DNA from: JBNJEL01 sp051745835
Lineage (GTDB): Bacteria; Bacillota; Halanaerobiia; Halobacteroidales; Acetohalobiaceae
Direction of reading: 5' to 3'
DNA length: 22,070 nucleotides
Assembly: GCA_051745835.1 (NCBI GenBank)
Contig: JBNJEL010000026.1
Span: forward strand, 1-22,070
Position 1 is the first letter of the stretch. The number at the start of each line of letters is the position of its first letter. The notes under the pieces are model-generated. The model did not search any database, had not been told where the DNA came from, and worked only from the letters and a program-made list of their open reading frames with translations. The position numbers and the translations under genes were made by a program. This document shows positions 14,011-21,365 of the stretch, piece by piece.

Positions 14011-15573
14011 TTAAATCATTACTCCAATTAATAATAACACTAAAGTCGTCAATAACCACAGTAGATATCTGCTTAAATTCCCATTCTGTAAGCGTTGTAA
14101 GCAAAAAGCTAACTGTTTTACTCCTACACCTAACAAACTATAGATATCACTTTGATTATCTGTAATCTGATGGGGTTTAATCCAATCATATCCTACTTTG
14201 AAAATCAAGAATGCTAATAACGTAGGTTCAATAGCTCCCCAAAGAGAATGAATAGTAAAAAGCTTAATTGGTATCTCTATTCCTAACATTCTTGTTATCA
14301 GATAAGGCTTAATACCTAATAAAATAATTACTATTGAGACTAACCCCATGCTAATCAGCATTGTAGTAGTTGGTCTTTTTTTTAATTCTAACTGCTTATT
14401 TTGCTGTATAAAACCAAAATAGATCACCTTTAAAAACGAAAGCAAGGTTCCAATATTAGCTAAATGTAATCCCCAAGATAATAACGAATTATCTACTGCT
14501 TTTTTAATAATTGATTTACTAATATAACCACTAAATAAAGGTGTTCCGCCAATAGCTAAAGCAGCCACCAATAGATAACAAGTAGTCAGCGGCAGCTTTT
14601 TTCGAAGACCACCTAAATTAAGTAAATTCTCTGTGCCAGTAGTATAAATTATTACTCCTACTACCATAAATAACAGACCTTTATAGAGTATATTATTAAC
14701 TAAGTGTAAGAAGCTACCTAACTCTCCCAATTCAGTACCTAAGCTAACAGCTACAATCATATAGCCGATCTGGCTAACAATATGATATGACAATAACTTT
14801 CTTAGCTGCGATTGTTGTAATGCTAAAAATACACCAATTACTGCTGTAGCTACTCCAATATAGCCTAATAGTTCAACCGTTCCTAATAATCGATAGAGAG
14901 CATAAACGCCAACTTTTGTTGTATAAGCAGAAAGTAAGACACTAACATAAAATGAAGCAGATGAATAACTTCTAGGTAGCCAAGTGTGAAATCCAATTGC
15001 TGCTAATTTAATTCCTACTGCTAAAATAAAGAAAATTAAACCATACTCCACTCTAACTAATTCCATGCTGCCGCTTTGTTGATATTGAATTAAGATACCT
15101 AATAATAAACTCATTGCTCCTACAAGATGCATCATAAAATAGAAATAGCCAGTTTTATTTGTAACTGCTTGATTATTATTGATAATTAAAAAAAACGAAC
15201 TAATTGTCATTAATTCCCAACAAATATAGAATGAAAATAAATCTCCTACAAATAAAATTGCCATCGAACCAGCTAAATAAATATAATAAAATCGATAAAA
15301 ATTCCTAGTAGCTACTGTTAAAGAATAAATTATACTTAGTAATCCAAATAAAGCAAAGGTCACTCCAATTATTTTACTTACTAATGTAACCTCTAATAAT
15401 ACTACTTCAAAATCTAATAACGAAACTACTAATTGATCACTAATAGATAGATTATAAGTTATAATTAATCCTAATACGGAAATTACAACTGCTGTAATCT
15501 CCTCTAAATACTTATTCTTAAAAAAACTTCCTCCTACTAAACCTAATAAATAGATTAATCCTGGATTAACCAT
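14011..15573 (-). CDS. MrpD/NuoL-like proton-translocating subunit, divergent second copy
   Basis: This 520-residue membrane protein has about 14 helices of the proton-conducting transporter family. Key residues remain: Glu in CWELMTISSF, Lys in GIKLAAIGFHTWLPRSY, Lys in HLVNNILYKGLLF, and Lys in FSGYISKSIIKKA. Compared with MrpD/NuoL, the usual WLP-x-A-P motif reads WLPRSYSSASFYVS, without the proline, and the second His of the H-x3-H-x3-K motif is Asn. It is the second such subunit in the operon and, since no full MrpA is present, probably takes the place of the MrpA N-terminal domain. The ATG has GGGAGG 8 bases upstream and begins 4 bases after mrpD ends. It would sit in the cytoplasmic membrane. 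Confidence 0.88.
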   Translation of the reverse strand: MVNPGLIYLLGLVGGSFFKNKYLEEITAVVISVLGLIITYNLSISDQLVVSLLDFEVVLLEVTLVSKIIGVTFALFGLLSIIYSLTVATRNFYRFYYIYLAGSMAILFVGDLFSFYICWELMTISSFFLIINNNQAVTNKTGYFYFMMHLVGAMSLLLGILIQYQQSGSMELVRVEYGLIFFILAVGIKLAAIGFHTWLPRSYSSASFYVSVLLSAYTTKVGVYALYRLLGTVELLGYIGVATAVIGVFLALQQSQLRKLLSYHIVSQIGYMIVAVSLGTELGELGSFLHLVNNILYKGLLFMVVGVIIYTTGTENLLNLGGLRKKLPLTTCYLLVAALAIGGTPLFSGYISKSIIKKAVDNSLLSWGLHLANIGTLLSFLKVIYFGFIQQNKQLELKKRPTTTMLISMGLVSIVIILLGIKPYLITRMLGIEIPIKLFTIHSLWGAIEPTLLAFLIFKVGYDWIKPHQITDNQSDIYSLLGVGVKQLAFCLQRLQNGNLSRYLLWLLTTLVLLLIGVMI

Positions 15574-15577
15574 TGCC

Positions 15578-17056
15578 CTAACCTCCCATCAGAATCTGAT
15601 AATAATTAAGTGGCTTTAATAAAAATTTAGGTATTTGCTCCATAATTTCAGTAACTAATGGTAAATTAGGTGCTATAAATAGTAAAATATAAGAAGCAGT
15701 TAATAAGAATAAAGGAGTTTTTAGCTGCCAGGTAATACTTTTAACCTCTTGCTTATTACTCTCTGCTTCTTGACTATAAAGTAAGATAATTACTCTAAAA
15801 TAATAACTAGCTGAAAGCAACGTGCCAATCAAGATAAAAATAACAGGAATTATCATCTGTTGTTCTGCTATTGCTTTAATTAATAACCACTTATTAATAA
15901 AGTAATTAAAGGGAGGTAATCCAACCATATTAATAGCACTAATAGTAAAGATACCAGTTACTAATGGTGATTTATGACCTAACCCTCGATAACTAGCTAT
16001 TCTATCTTGTCCCGTCTGCCGCATAAAAAGTCCTGCCCCTAAGAAAAGAGCTGTTTTAATTACCGCATGGCTAATCATATAGTAAATGCTAGCTTTTAAT
16101 CCCGCTGCACTAAATAACCCTAAACCAATAATTATATATCCCATCTGAGCAATACTAGAATAAGCTAAAAGTCGTTTTAGCTTCTCTTGTTTAAAAGCAA
16201 GTAAATGACCTACTAATAAAGTAATAACTCCACCATAAATCAAGATAACATCTAGATGATAAGCAATTAATTCTGGAATAGAGAATAAGATAAAAAGTAA
16301 TCTAATCAATGCGTACAAATAGATCTTAGTTACAATTCCAGCTAATAGAGCACTAATTGGATTAGGAGCAGCTGAATAAACTCCTGGCAGCCAACCGTGA
16401 AAGGGAACAATTGCAAATTTAGCACTAAAACCTACCAATAATAACACTAAAATAATTCCTTTAAAGGTTGTTGGAATCTCTGTAATTACTAACCCAGCTA
16501 AATTTAGTGTTCCGCTAGTCTGATAAATTAAAATAATAGCTAACAAAATCAAGATAGCACTAACCGAATTCATAAACAAATATTTAAAACTTGCTTCAAA
16601 AGAAGTAGCCTCTCTTCTAAAAGCTACTAATGAACAGGAGGTAATAGAAATAATCTCAATAAACACATACATATTAAATAAATCCCCAGTAGCAGTTAAA
16701 CCTAACATACCTGTAATTAATAAAAGTACTAACATATAATACTTCTTCTCTTCTTGATTGATATAAGTAACAGAATAAAGAATCACCGTTAAAGCAACAA
16801 AATTAATTACAACAATTATCACTGCGCTGAAGGGATCAATTACTAGATTAATTCCAATCTTTTCTCCCCAACTGCCCAGGTTATAAGTTAATGGAGCCTG
16901 GTTTACCCTTAATAATACTTCACCAGCTAAGTAGAGATTAAAAATTCCGCTAATTACAATTACTTTTTTGACTAGCTGAAAAAAGTAATAATCAATTAAT
17001 GGAATTATAATAGCTGTAATTAAAGGTAATAGTAATAATCCGATTACTTCTGTCAT
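15578..17056 (-). CDS. mrpD: Mrp-type Na+/H+ antiporter subunit D
   Basis: The 492-residue protein has about 14 membrane helices and all hallmarks of MrpD/NuoN-type ion channels. These are Glu in YVFIEIISITSC, Lys in AKFAIVPFHGWLPGVYSAAPNPISALLAG, the LKRLLAYSSIAQMGYI motif, His and Lys in MISHAVIKTALF, and Lys in NYFINKWLLIKA. It translocates protons in the multi-subunit Mrp complex that exchanges Na+ for H+ across the cytoplasmic membrane. The ATG (17054-17056) overlaps the mrpC stop by four bases, indicating translational coupling, and AGGAGG lies 8 bases upstream. The downstream second D-like subunit follows after 4 bases. Confidence 0.94.
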   Translation of the reverse strand: MTEVIGLLLLPLITAIIIPLIDYYFFQLVKKVIVISGIFNLYLAGEVLLRVNQAPLTYNLGSWGEKIGINLVIDPFSAVIIVVINFVALTVILYSVTYINQEEKKYYMLVLLLITGMLGLTATGDLFNMYVFIEIISITSCSLVAFRREATSFEASFKYLFMNSVSAILILLAIILIYQTSGTLNLAGLVITEIPTTFKGIILVLLLVGFSAKFAIVPFHGWLPGVYSAAPNPISALLAGIVTKIYLYALIRLLFILFSIPELIAYHLDVILIYGGVITLLVGHLLAFKQEKLKRLLAYSSIAQMGYIIIGLGLFSAAGLKASIYYMISHAVIKTALFLGAGLFMRQTGQDRIASYRGLGHKSPLVTGIFTISAINMVGLPPFNYFINKWLLIKAIAEQQMIIPVIFILIGTLLSASYYFRVIILLYSQEAESNKQEVKSITWQLKTPLFLLTASYILLFIAPNLPLVTEIMEQIPKFLLKPLNYYQILMGG

Positions 17057-17388
17057 CCACGCAGCCTCCTAATTTCATCTATATTTAAAGTACCATACTC
17101 TTTATTAAGTTTAATTACTAAAAATAACATTAAAGCAGTAATACTAGCTCCAATTACAATAGAAGTCAATGCTAAAGCTTGCGGGAGTGGATCGACCACT
17201 TTTTCAAAAGGACGAGTAATAATTGGTGCTGCTCCTTGGGGTCGATAACCTCCTATAATTAATAATAAAATTAAAGATGATTCCATGATATTGATGCCAA
17301 TAATTATTTTGATTAAGTTGCGATAAGCTACAATTGTATATAAACCTAAACAAAATAGTATAATTACACTGCAGTACCCTGCTTTCAT
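17053..17388 (-). CDS. mrpC: Mrp-type antiporter subunit C (NuoK-like)
   Basis: The 111-residue protein has three membrane helices: residues about 4-22, 26-46 and 71-95. The motif GINIMESSLILLLIIGGY in helix two carries the NuoK-type conserved Glu. PLPQALALTSIVIGASITALML is the MrpC/MnhC signature. It is a core subunit of the Mrp complex, equivalent to NuoK of complex I. The start codon has AGGAGG 6 bases upstream. It begins one base after mrpB ends and overlaps mrpD by four bases, as expected within one operon. Confidence 0.93.
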   Translation of the reverse strand: MKAGYCSVIILFCLGLYTIVAYRNLIKIIIGINIMESSLILLLIIGGYRPQGAAPIITRPFEKVVDPLPQALALTSIVIGASITALMLFLVIKLNKEYGTLNIDEIRRLRG

Positions 17389-17389
17389 C

Positions 17390-18103
17390 TTACTCCTCCT
17401 TTATTAAATGACTGAAAATTACTGACATACCTGCTCCAATCTTAATACCAATCATTAAATTAAAGATAGGAATTAATCCTCCACTAACTAAGTTACCAGG
17501 CGACCCAAAACTTAACCCTAATTGTCCACTACTTAAAAAATTATAACCTGCAGCTATACCAACCATCCCTGATATAACAAATCCTAAAGCAGCTAAATTT
17601 TCAATTAATGATCTACTGATTAATTCTCGTCTGGCTTCAGCTTTAATATAACCTACGCCAAAAATAACTGCCAACAGGATAAAAGTAATGGCAATTAAAA
17701 CTCCTCCAGTAAAGCCTCCTCCAGGTGATAGATGCCCATAAGCTATTAAATAAAAACCTAGTAAATAGAGGAACGGAATAATCATACTAATACTCTGTTT
17801 AACAATCGGCGAACAGATATTATCATTTCTATAACCTAAATTAGGTACTGCTAAAACAGTAATAGTAGAAACTACTATAAAAATAACAATTGTCTCTCCT
17901 AACGTATCAAATCCGCGATAATCTAATAAGATACTAGTTACTAAATTAATCGATCCCGTCTCTTCAATACCATGTTCAATATAGTGTTGACTACTTGTTG
18001 CTAACGAATTAAGATTATTAAAATTAGATAAGACCGGAACTAAATTAATCATTAGTAAAGTAGCTAAGATTAAAATTAATACTACTATATATCCTTTTCT
18101 CAT
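17390..18103 (-). CDS. mrpB: Fusion of an MrpA C-terminal (MbhE-like) segment with MrpB
   Basis: The 237-residue protein is longer than ordinary MrpB (about 140). Residues about 1-95 contain two helices and the stretch NLVTSILLDYRGFDTLGETIVIFIVV. This is typical of the extreme C-terminus of MrpA, or of MbhE in archaeal membrane hydrogenases. Residues about 103-237 are a full MrpB domain with GHLSPGGGFTGGVLIA and four helices. The MrpA C-terminus therefore appears here fused to MrpB, while the preceding piece is the separate 78-residue gene upstream. The start has AGGAGG 6 bases upstream and overlaps the upstream gene by four bases. The reading that this works as one Na+/H+ antiporter module is inference. 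Confidence 0.88.
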   Translation of the reverse strand: MRKGYIVVLILILATLLMINLVPVLSNFNNLNSLATSSQHYIEHGIEETGSINLVTSILLDYRGFDTLGETIVIFIVVSTITVLAVPNLGYRNDNICSPIVKQSISMIIPFLYLLGFYLIAYGHLSPGGGFTGGVLIAITFILLAVIFGVGYIKAEARRELISRSLIENLAALGFVISGMVGIAAGYNFLSSGQLGLSFGSPGNLVSGGLIPIFNLMIGIKIGAGMSVIFSHLIKEE

Positions 18104-18336
18104 AAGCTACCTCCTGTCTTATCAAGAGTAATTATAAATAATACAGTAGTAATTCCGCTAGAAATAATCACTTCTGCTAAAGCAACATCTGGAGCTTGTA
18201 AAATGAGAAAAATAACTATTAAATTAAAACTAAAAATTGATAAACCAATGATCGAATTAATTAAATTAGAAGTTAAAACCGCATAAAAAGCTGAAATCAA
18301 AGTAAATAGCAATAAAATATATAACATTATTCTCAT
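18100..18336 (-). CDS. MrpA C-terminal fragment (DUF4040, MbhD-like)
   Basis: The 78-residue protein has three helices and the motif LQAPDVALAEVIISSG. This marks the DUF4040 region near the C-terminus of MrpA and the stand-alone MbhD subunit of membrane-bound hydrogenases. As a separate gene it shows that MrpA is split in this organism. The ATG at 18334-18336 shares one base with the mrpG stop (TAATG), and GGTGAC upstream is a modest ribosome site, so translational coupling is likely. It overlaps the next gene by four bases. Confidence 0.88.
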   Translation of the reverse strand: MRIMLYILLLFTLISAFYAVLTSNLINSIIGLSIFSFNLIVIFLILQAPDVALAEVIISSGITTVLFIITLDKTGGSL

Positions 18337-18677
18337 TATAAGTCACCAACTCTATCTTTCTTTAGATCATCTCTTATTAAATCGGAATCGATCTTATCTC
18401 CACCTTGATGATAATAAGCTGCACGAGCTAAAGCATGAGTCGCTACTGGATTAGTAATTACTAAAAAGATAATAATTAGTAGTAACTTTAATGAATAGAA
18501 CGTTAATCCTTCCAAAATAATAATTCCTATTAATAGTGAAATACCTCCAGCAGTTAAACATTTAGAACTAATGTGTAATTTGATATAAAAATCATCAAAG
18601 CGAATCATGCCTATAGTAGTTATTATAAAGAAGAAAGTCCCCTTAATTACAAATAAGTAACCGATTAACTTAATAAT
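18336..18677 (-). CDS. mrpG: Mrp-type antiporter subunit G, probable AUU start
   Basis: The three-helix MrpG/PhaG family is shown by GTFFFIITTIGMIRFDDFYIKLHISSKCLTAGG and NPVATHALARAAY. The only canonical start is a TTG at 18714-18716, which has no ribosome site and lies 47 bases inside mrpF. An AGGAGG (18685-18690) sits just before the mrpF stop, and 7 bases after it is an in-frame ATT (18675-18677). Starting there gives 113 residues with the N-terminus IIKLIGYLFVIKGTFFF, matching the usual MrpG beginning. I chose this start, but AUU is rare and direct evidence is lacking; the TTG form would be 126 residues. MrpG is an accessory membrane subunit of the Mrp complex. Confidence 0.88.
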   Translation of the reverse strand: MIKLIGYLFVIKGTFFFIITTIGMIRFDDFYIKLHISSKCLTAGGISLLIGIIILEGLTFYSLKLLLIIIFLVITNPVATHALARAAYYHQGGDKIDSDLIRDDLKKDRVGDL

Positions 18678-18948
18678 CGCGATTCCTCCTATCGCATTTA
18701 ATATTGTTTTTAGCAAAATATTTTGACATAATTAAGACATCAATAAATAATAAAATTGAATAAACAAGAGCAATATCGATAAAAATTTCACGTTGAAAGT
18801 AACGGCTAAGTAAGACTAAGATTAACAAGAACATTACTGAAATTGAATCGGCAGCAATAATTCGATCGAAGACTGTTGGCCCTTTGATCACTCTATAAAA
18901 GGTTAATAATCCTGTTATCATAATTATAATCATAATAGTTAGTATCAT
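18670..18948 (-). CDS. mrpF: Mrp-type antiporter subunit F
   Basis: The 92-residue protein has three membrane helices. It carries the MrpF/PhaF signature FYRVIKGPTVFDRIIAADSISVM (residues about 17-39) and IFIDIALVYSILLFIDVLIMSKY. It is a small membrane subunit of the Mrp complex. The ATG has CGGAGGAT 6 bases upstream and overlaps the mrpE stop by four bases. The C-terminal tail (KNNIKCDRRNRDY) is partly encoded by the bases that also form the mrpG ribosome site (AGGAGG encodes Arg-Arg). Confidence 0.93.
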   Translation of the reverse strand: MILTIMIIIMITGLLTFYRVIKGPTVFDRIIAADSISVMFLLILVLLSRYFQREIFIDIALVYSILLFIDVLIMSKYFAKNNIKCDRRNRDY

Positions 18949-19445
18949 TTAAAAATCCTCCGAATAATCATTTCAAATCGCAGTAGGATAATCTTTCGGA
19001 TTGTACGATAATCTTTAGCTTTTACATTCAACCATAGAATATATAACTCTTTATTAGCTAAATTAAGATCTAATGTTACCGTACCAGGGGTTAAAGTAAT
19101 AGTGTTAGCTAAAATAATTAATTGTACCTGCTCATGATTACCGCTTACTTTAGTAGGTACTTTAACTACTCCAGATTTAAATTTTGTTCGAGGATCAAGA
19201 ATATGATAACTTACTTTATAACTTGCTTCTAACATCTCCCAATAGACCCAAAAACCATACTGTAGAAGATATACAAATTTAGTAATTGCTTTTTTAAAGA
19301 CTATATTAAATGAAAAATCATGATTATCAATATAACCTATTAATAATGTAATCATTAATCCTAAAGTCAATGACTCTAAAGTTAAACTACTAGTCAAAAT
19401 AATCCAAATAATATATAAAATAATTAAGATATATATATTATTTAT
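18945..19445 (-). CDS. mrpE: Mrp-type antiporter subunit E, probable AUA start
   Basis: The MrpE/PhaE family is shown by WVYWEMLEASYKVSYHILDP and IILANTITLTPGTVTLDL (the ANxITLTPGT signature), with a cytoplasmic C-terminal half. The only canonical start, TTG at 19395-19397, gives 150 residues, has no ribosome site and cuts off the first membrane helix. The frame stays open upstream to a strong AAGGAGGAG. Eight bases after its GGAGG core is an in-frame ATA (19443-19445). That start gives 166 residues and restores the helix IYILIILYIIWIIL; known MrpE proteins are about 158. There is no ATG, GTG or CTG in this stretch. MrpE opens the operon; a promoter lies at 19495-19523. The start is inference. 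Confidence 0.88.
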   Translation of the reverse strand: MNNIYILIILYIIWIILTSSLTLESLTLGLMITLLIGYIDNHDFSFNIVFKKAITKFVYLLQYGFWVYWEMLEASYKVSYHILDPRTKFKSGVVKVPTKVSGNHEQVQLIILANTITLTPGTVTLDLNLANKELYILWLNVKAKDYRTIRKIILLRFEMIIRRIFK

Positions 19446-19494
19446 ATTTAACTCCTCCTTTTTACTTTACTATTATTAAGCTCGGTTTATATTT

Positions 19495-19523
19495 ATTGTA
19501 TCAATAAGATTTTTAATCGACAA
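19495..19523 (-). promoter_or_regulatory. Sigma-A-type promoter of the mrp operon
   Basis: On the minus strand TTGTCG (19518-19523), 17 bases, then TACAAT (19495-19500), 9 of 12 consensus positions. It leaves a leader of about 40 bases before the mrpE ribosome site region and follows the terminator of the upstream permease gene. Confidence 0.55.
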
Positions 19524-19593
19524 TGATTTTTATTGTTTTATTTGTTTTAGATTTTTTATGTTCATAAGTGACTAAGTAATTATAAACTATAAT

Positions 19594-19632
19594 AATAATA
19601 AAAAGATGGAGCTTAAAAATAAACTCCATCTT
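19594..19632 (-). terminator. Rho-independent terminator of the ArsB/NhaD permease gene
   Basis: A 9-bp perfect stem (AAGATGGAG 19603-19611 with CTCCATCTT 19624-19632) is followed on the minus strand by TTTATTATTATT. Confidence 0.85.
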
Positions 19633-19680
19633 AATAATCTATAACTTTATCTGAATCTAATTATATAATCTAGTAATTAT

Positions 19681-20952
19681 TTAAATTAAGTATCTTAAAT
19701 AGAGATAGATCGTCGAAATAAATATCATAATTAACATTAAAGGAAAACCAATTTTAAAATATTCTTTAAATGAAATAGGATAATCATGCTGTTTAGCAAT
19801 TCCAGAAACCACAACATTAGCTGAAGCTCCCACTAAAGAACCATTACCTCCTAAACAGGCTCCTAATGCTAATGCCCACCATAATGGAGTTACTTCAAAA
19901 GGAGCTGTAGTTTCAAAAGTTTCAATAATTGGAATCATAGTAGCTACAAAAGGTACATTATCTATTACAGTAGAAGCTAAAGCAGAAACCCATAGTATTA
20001 GAATCGCCATTAAAACCACATTACCTTGAGTTAATCTTAAAATCTCATGAGCGATCCATTTAATAATTCCTACTTCCTCTAAAGCACCTACAATAACAAA
20101 TAATCCAGCAAAAAAGAAGATAGTAGTCCACTCAATATCTTCTAATACCTCTTCAGGATCTAAATTACTCAATACTAACAATAATGCTCCACCTAAAATA
20201 GCAATAATAGCTGATTCTAAGTGGAGAAGTTGATGAAAGGCAAATCCTAAGATAGTCAATCCTAATACAAAAATTGATTTAAATAATAATTTTTTATCGC
20301 GAATCGTTTTATCCTCATCAAAGTTCAAAATCTTATTTTTTACTCGTTGTGAAACTTCTAATTGATCTTGATAAAACTGTTTTAAAATAAAAATAATAAT
20401 AGTAAAGATCACCAAAACTACTGGTGCTAAGTTAATTACAAAGTCTATAAATCCCAAATCTGTAGCACTACCAATCATAATATTAGGTGGATCACCAATC
20501 ATTGTAGCAGTTCCACCAATATTGGAAGCTAAAATCTGAGTAATTAAGAATGGTTTGGGATCTATCTCCAATGAATCAGTAATTAATAAAGTAACCGGAA
20601 CCATTAGTAGCACCGTTGTCACATTATCTAATAAAGCTGAAGAGATAGCTGTAATTACAGCAAAACTTAATAAAATCTTTAAGGGATCACCTTGAGCTAA
20701 CTTAGCTGATTTAATAGCTAGATATTGAAAGAAACCAGTCCGTTTAGTAATTGCTATAATAATCATCATTCCGATTAATAAACCAATAGTATTAAAATCA
20801 ATATAAGAGAATGCTTCATGCTGACTTAATATACCAAATAACACCATTAAACTGGCACTAAATAAAGCTATAGTAGTTTTAGGTAACTTTTCAGTAATAA
20901 TAACCCAATAAGTTAAGATAAAAATTGAAGCGGCTAAGATTATATTAGTCAT
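19681..20952 (-). CDS. ArsB/NhaD-family (ion transporter superfamily) permease
   Basis: The 423-residue membrane protein has about 11-12 helices in two inverted halves. Each half carries a re-entrant signature: SSALLDNVTTVLLMVPV with GGTATMIGDPPNIMIGSATDLGF in the first, and STVIDNVPFVATMIPI with ACLGGNGSLVGASANVVVSGIA in the second. This is the CitMHS/ArsB/NhaD fold (SLC13-related). Members carry Na+ out in exchange for H+ (NhaD), arsenite, or dicarboxylates. The sequence alone does not settle which. The nearby nhaC and mrp operon make a sodium role attractive; the lack of arsR or arsC neighbours argues against arsenite. The ATG has AAGGAG about 9 bases upstream. It is a single-gene unit with its own promoter and terminator. 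Confidence 0.88.
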   Translation of the reverse strand: MTNIILAASIFILTYWVIITEKLPKTTIALFSASLMVLFGILSQHEAFSYIDFNTIGLLIGMMIIIAITKRTGFFQYLAIKSAKLAQGDPLKILLSFAVITAISSALLDNVTTVLLMVPVTLLITDSLEIDPKPFLITQILASNIGGTATMIGDPPNIMIGSATDLGFIDFVINLAPVVLVIFTIIIFILKQFYQDQLEVSQRVKNKILNFDEDKTIRDKKLLFKSIFVLGLTILGFAFHQLLHLESAIIAILGGALLLVLSNLDPEEVLEDIEWTTIFFFAGLFVIVGALEEVGIIKWIAHEILRLTQGNVVLMAILILWVSALASTVIDNVPFVATMIPIIETFETTAPFEVTPLWWALALGACLGGNGSLVGASANVVVSGIAKQHDYPISFKEYFKIGFPLMLIMIFISTIYLYLRYLI

Positions 20953-20983
20953 TCACTTCCAACTCCTTCTATTTCTCTGACTC

Positions 20984-21014
20984 ATTATATCAAAAACGAT
21001 TTATTATATCAAAA
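20984..21014 (-). promoter_or_regulatory. Sigma-A-type promoter of the ArsB/NhaD permease, within a direct repeat
   Basis: On the minus strand TTGATA (21007-21012), 17 bases, then TATAAT (20984-20989), 11 of 12 positions. The plus-strand 12-mer ATTATATCAAAA occurs twice, at 20984-20995 and 21003-21014, 19 bases apart. One copy provides the -10 box and the other the -35 box. Confidence 0.7.
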
Positions 21015-21032
21015 TATACTAATTGGTTATAA

Positions 21033-21079
21033 ACAAAAATGAGCTTCTTTCTTCGATAATTCCGCTGAGAAAGAAGCTC
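21033..21079 (-). terminator. Rho-independent terminator of the ComFB gene
   Basis: An 11-bp perfect stem (GAGCTTCTTTC 21041-21051 with GAAAGAAGCTC 21069-21079) has a 17-base loop and is followed on the minus strand by ATTTTTGTTT. It lies 17 bases after the stop codon. Confidence 0.88.
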
Positions 21080-21095
21080 TTAACTTAAGTAATTA

Positions 21096-21365
21096 TTAAT
21101 CATGATGTGGATTTTGATCTACCTTCTTTACCGCATCAAAAACTACTTTCAGTACATTCATCTTTGTCTGTTCACTCGAAATATCAGTACTTTCAATAAT
21201 AACCTTTCCTGCTTCTGTGCCAGCATAACGCGGCTTTAAATTACTTAAAGCCAAAGCAATCATATCTTTACGACACTGCTCACAATCGCAGACCTCTTCT
21301 TTCTTAGCCAATAAATTATCAATCTCTTTGACAACTTCTTTCTTTAATAAGTTCTCAGAAATCAT
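21096..21365 (-). CDS. ComFB-family protein
   Basis: The 89-residue protein matches the late-competence ComFB family: an N-terminal helix (LLKKEVVKEIDNLLA), then the cysteine motif VCDCEQCRKDMIALALSNLKPRY (Cys26, Cys28, Cys31), which can bind zinc. Despite the name, many ComFB proteins occur outside competence operons. Members in other bacteria have been reported as cyclic-dinucleotide receptors, a link I give from memory and cannot check here. No comFA or comFC gene is near. The ATG at 21363-21365 is 13 bases from the only ribosome-like site (AAAGGGG), an unusually long gap. It lies downstream of the glycogen synthase gene, possibly in the same transcript, since no terminator is seen between. 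Confidence 0.85.
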   Translation of the reverse strand: MISENLLKKEVVKEIDNLLAKKEEVCDCEQCRKDMIALALSNLKPRYAGTEAGKVIIESTDISSEQTKMNVLKVVFDAVKKVDQNPHHD

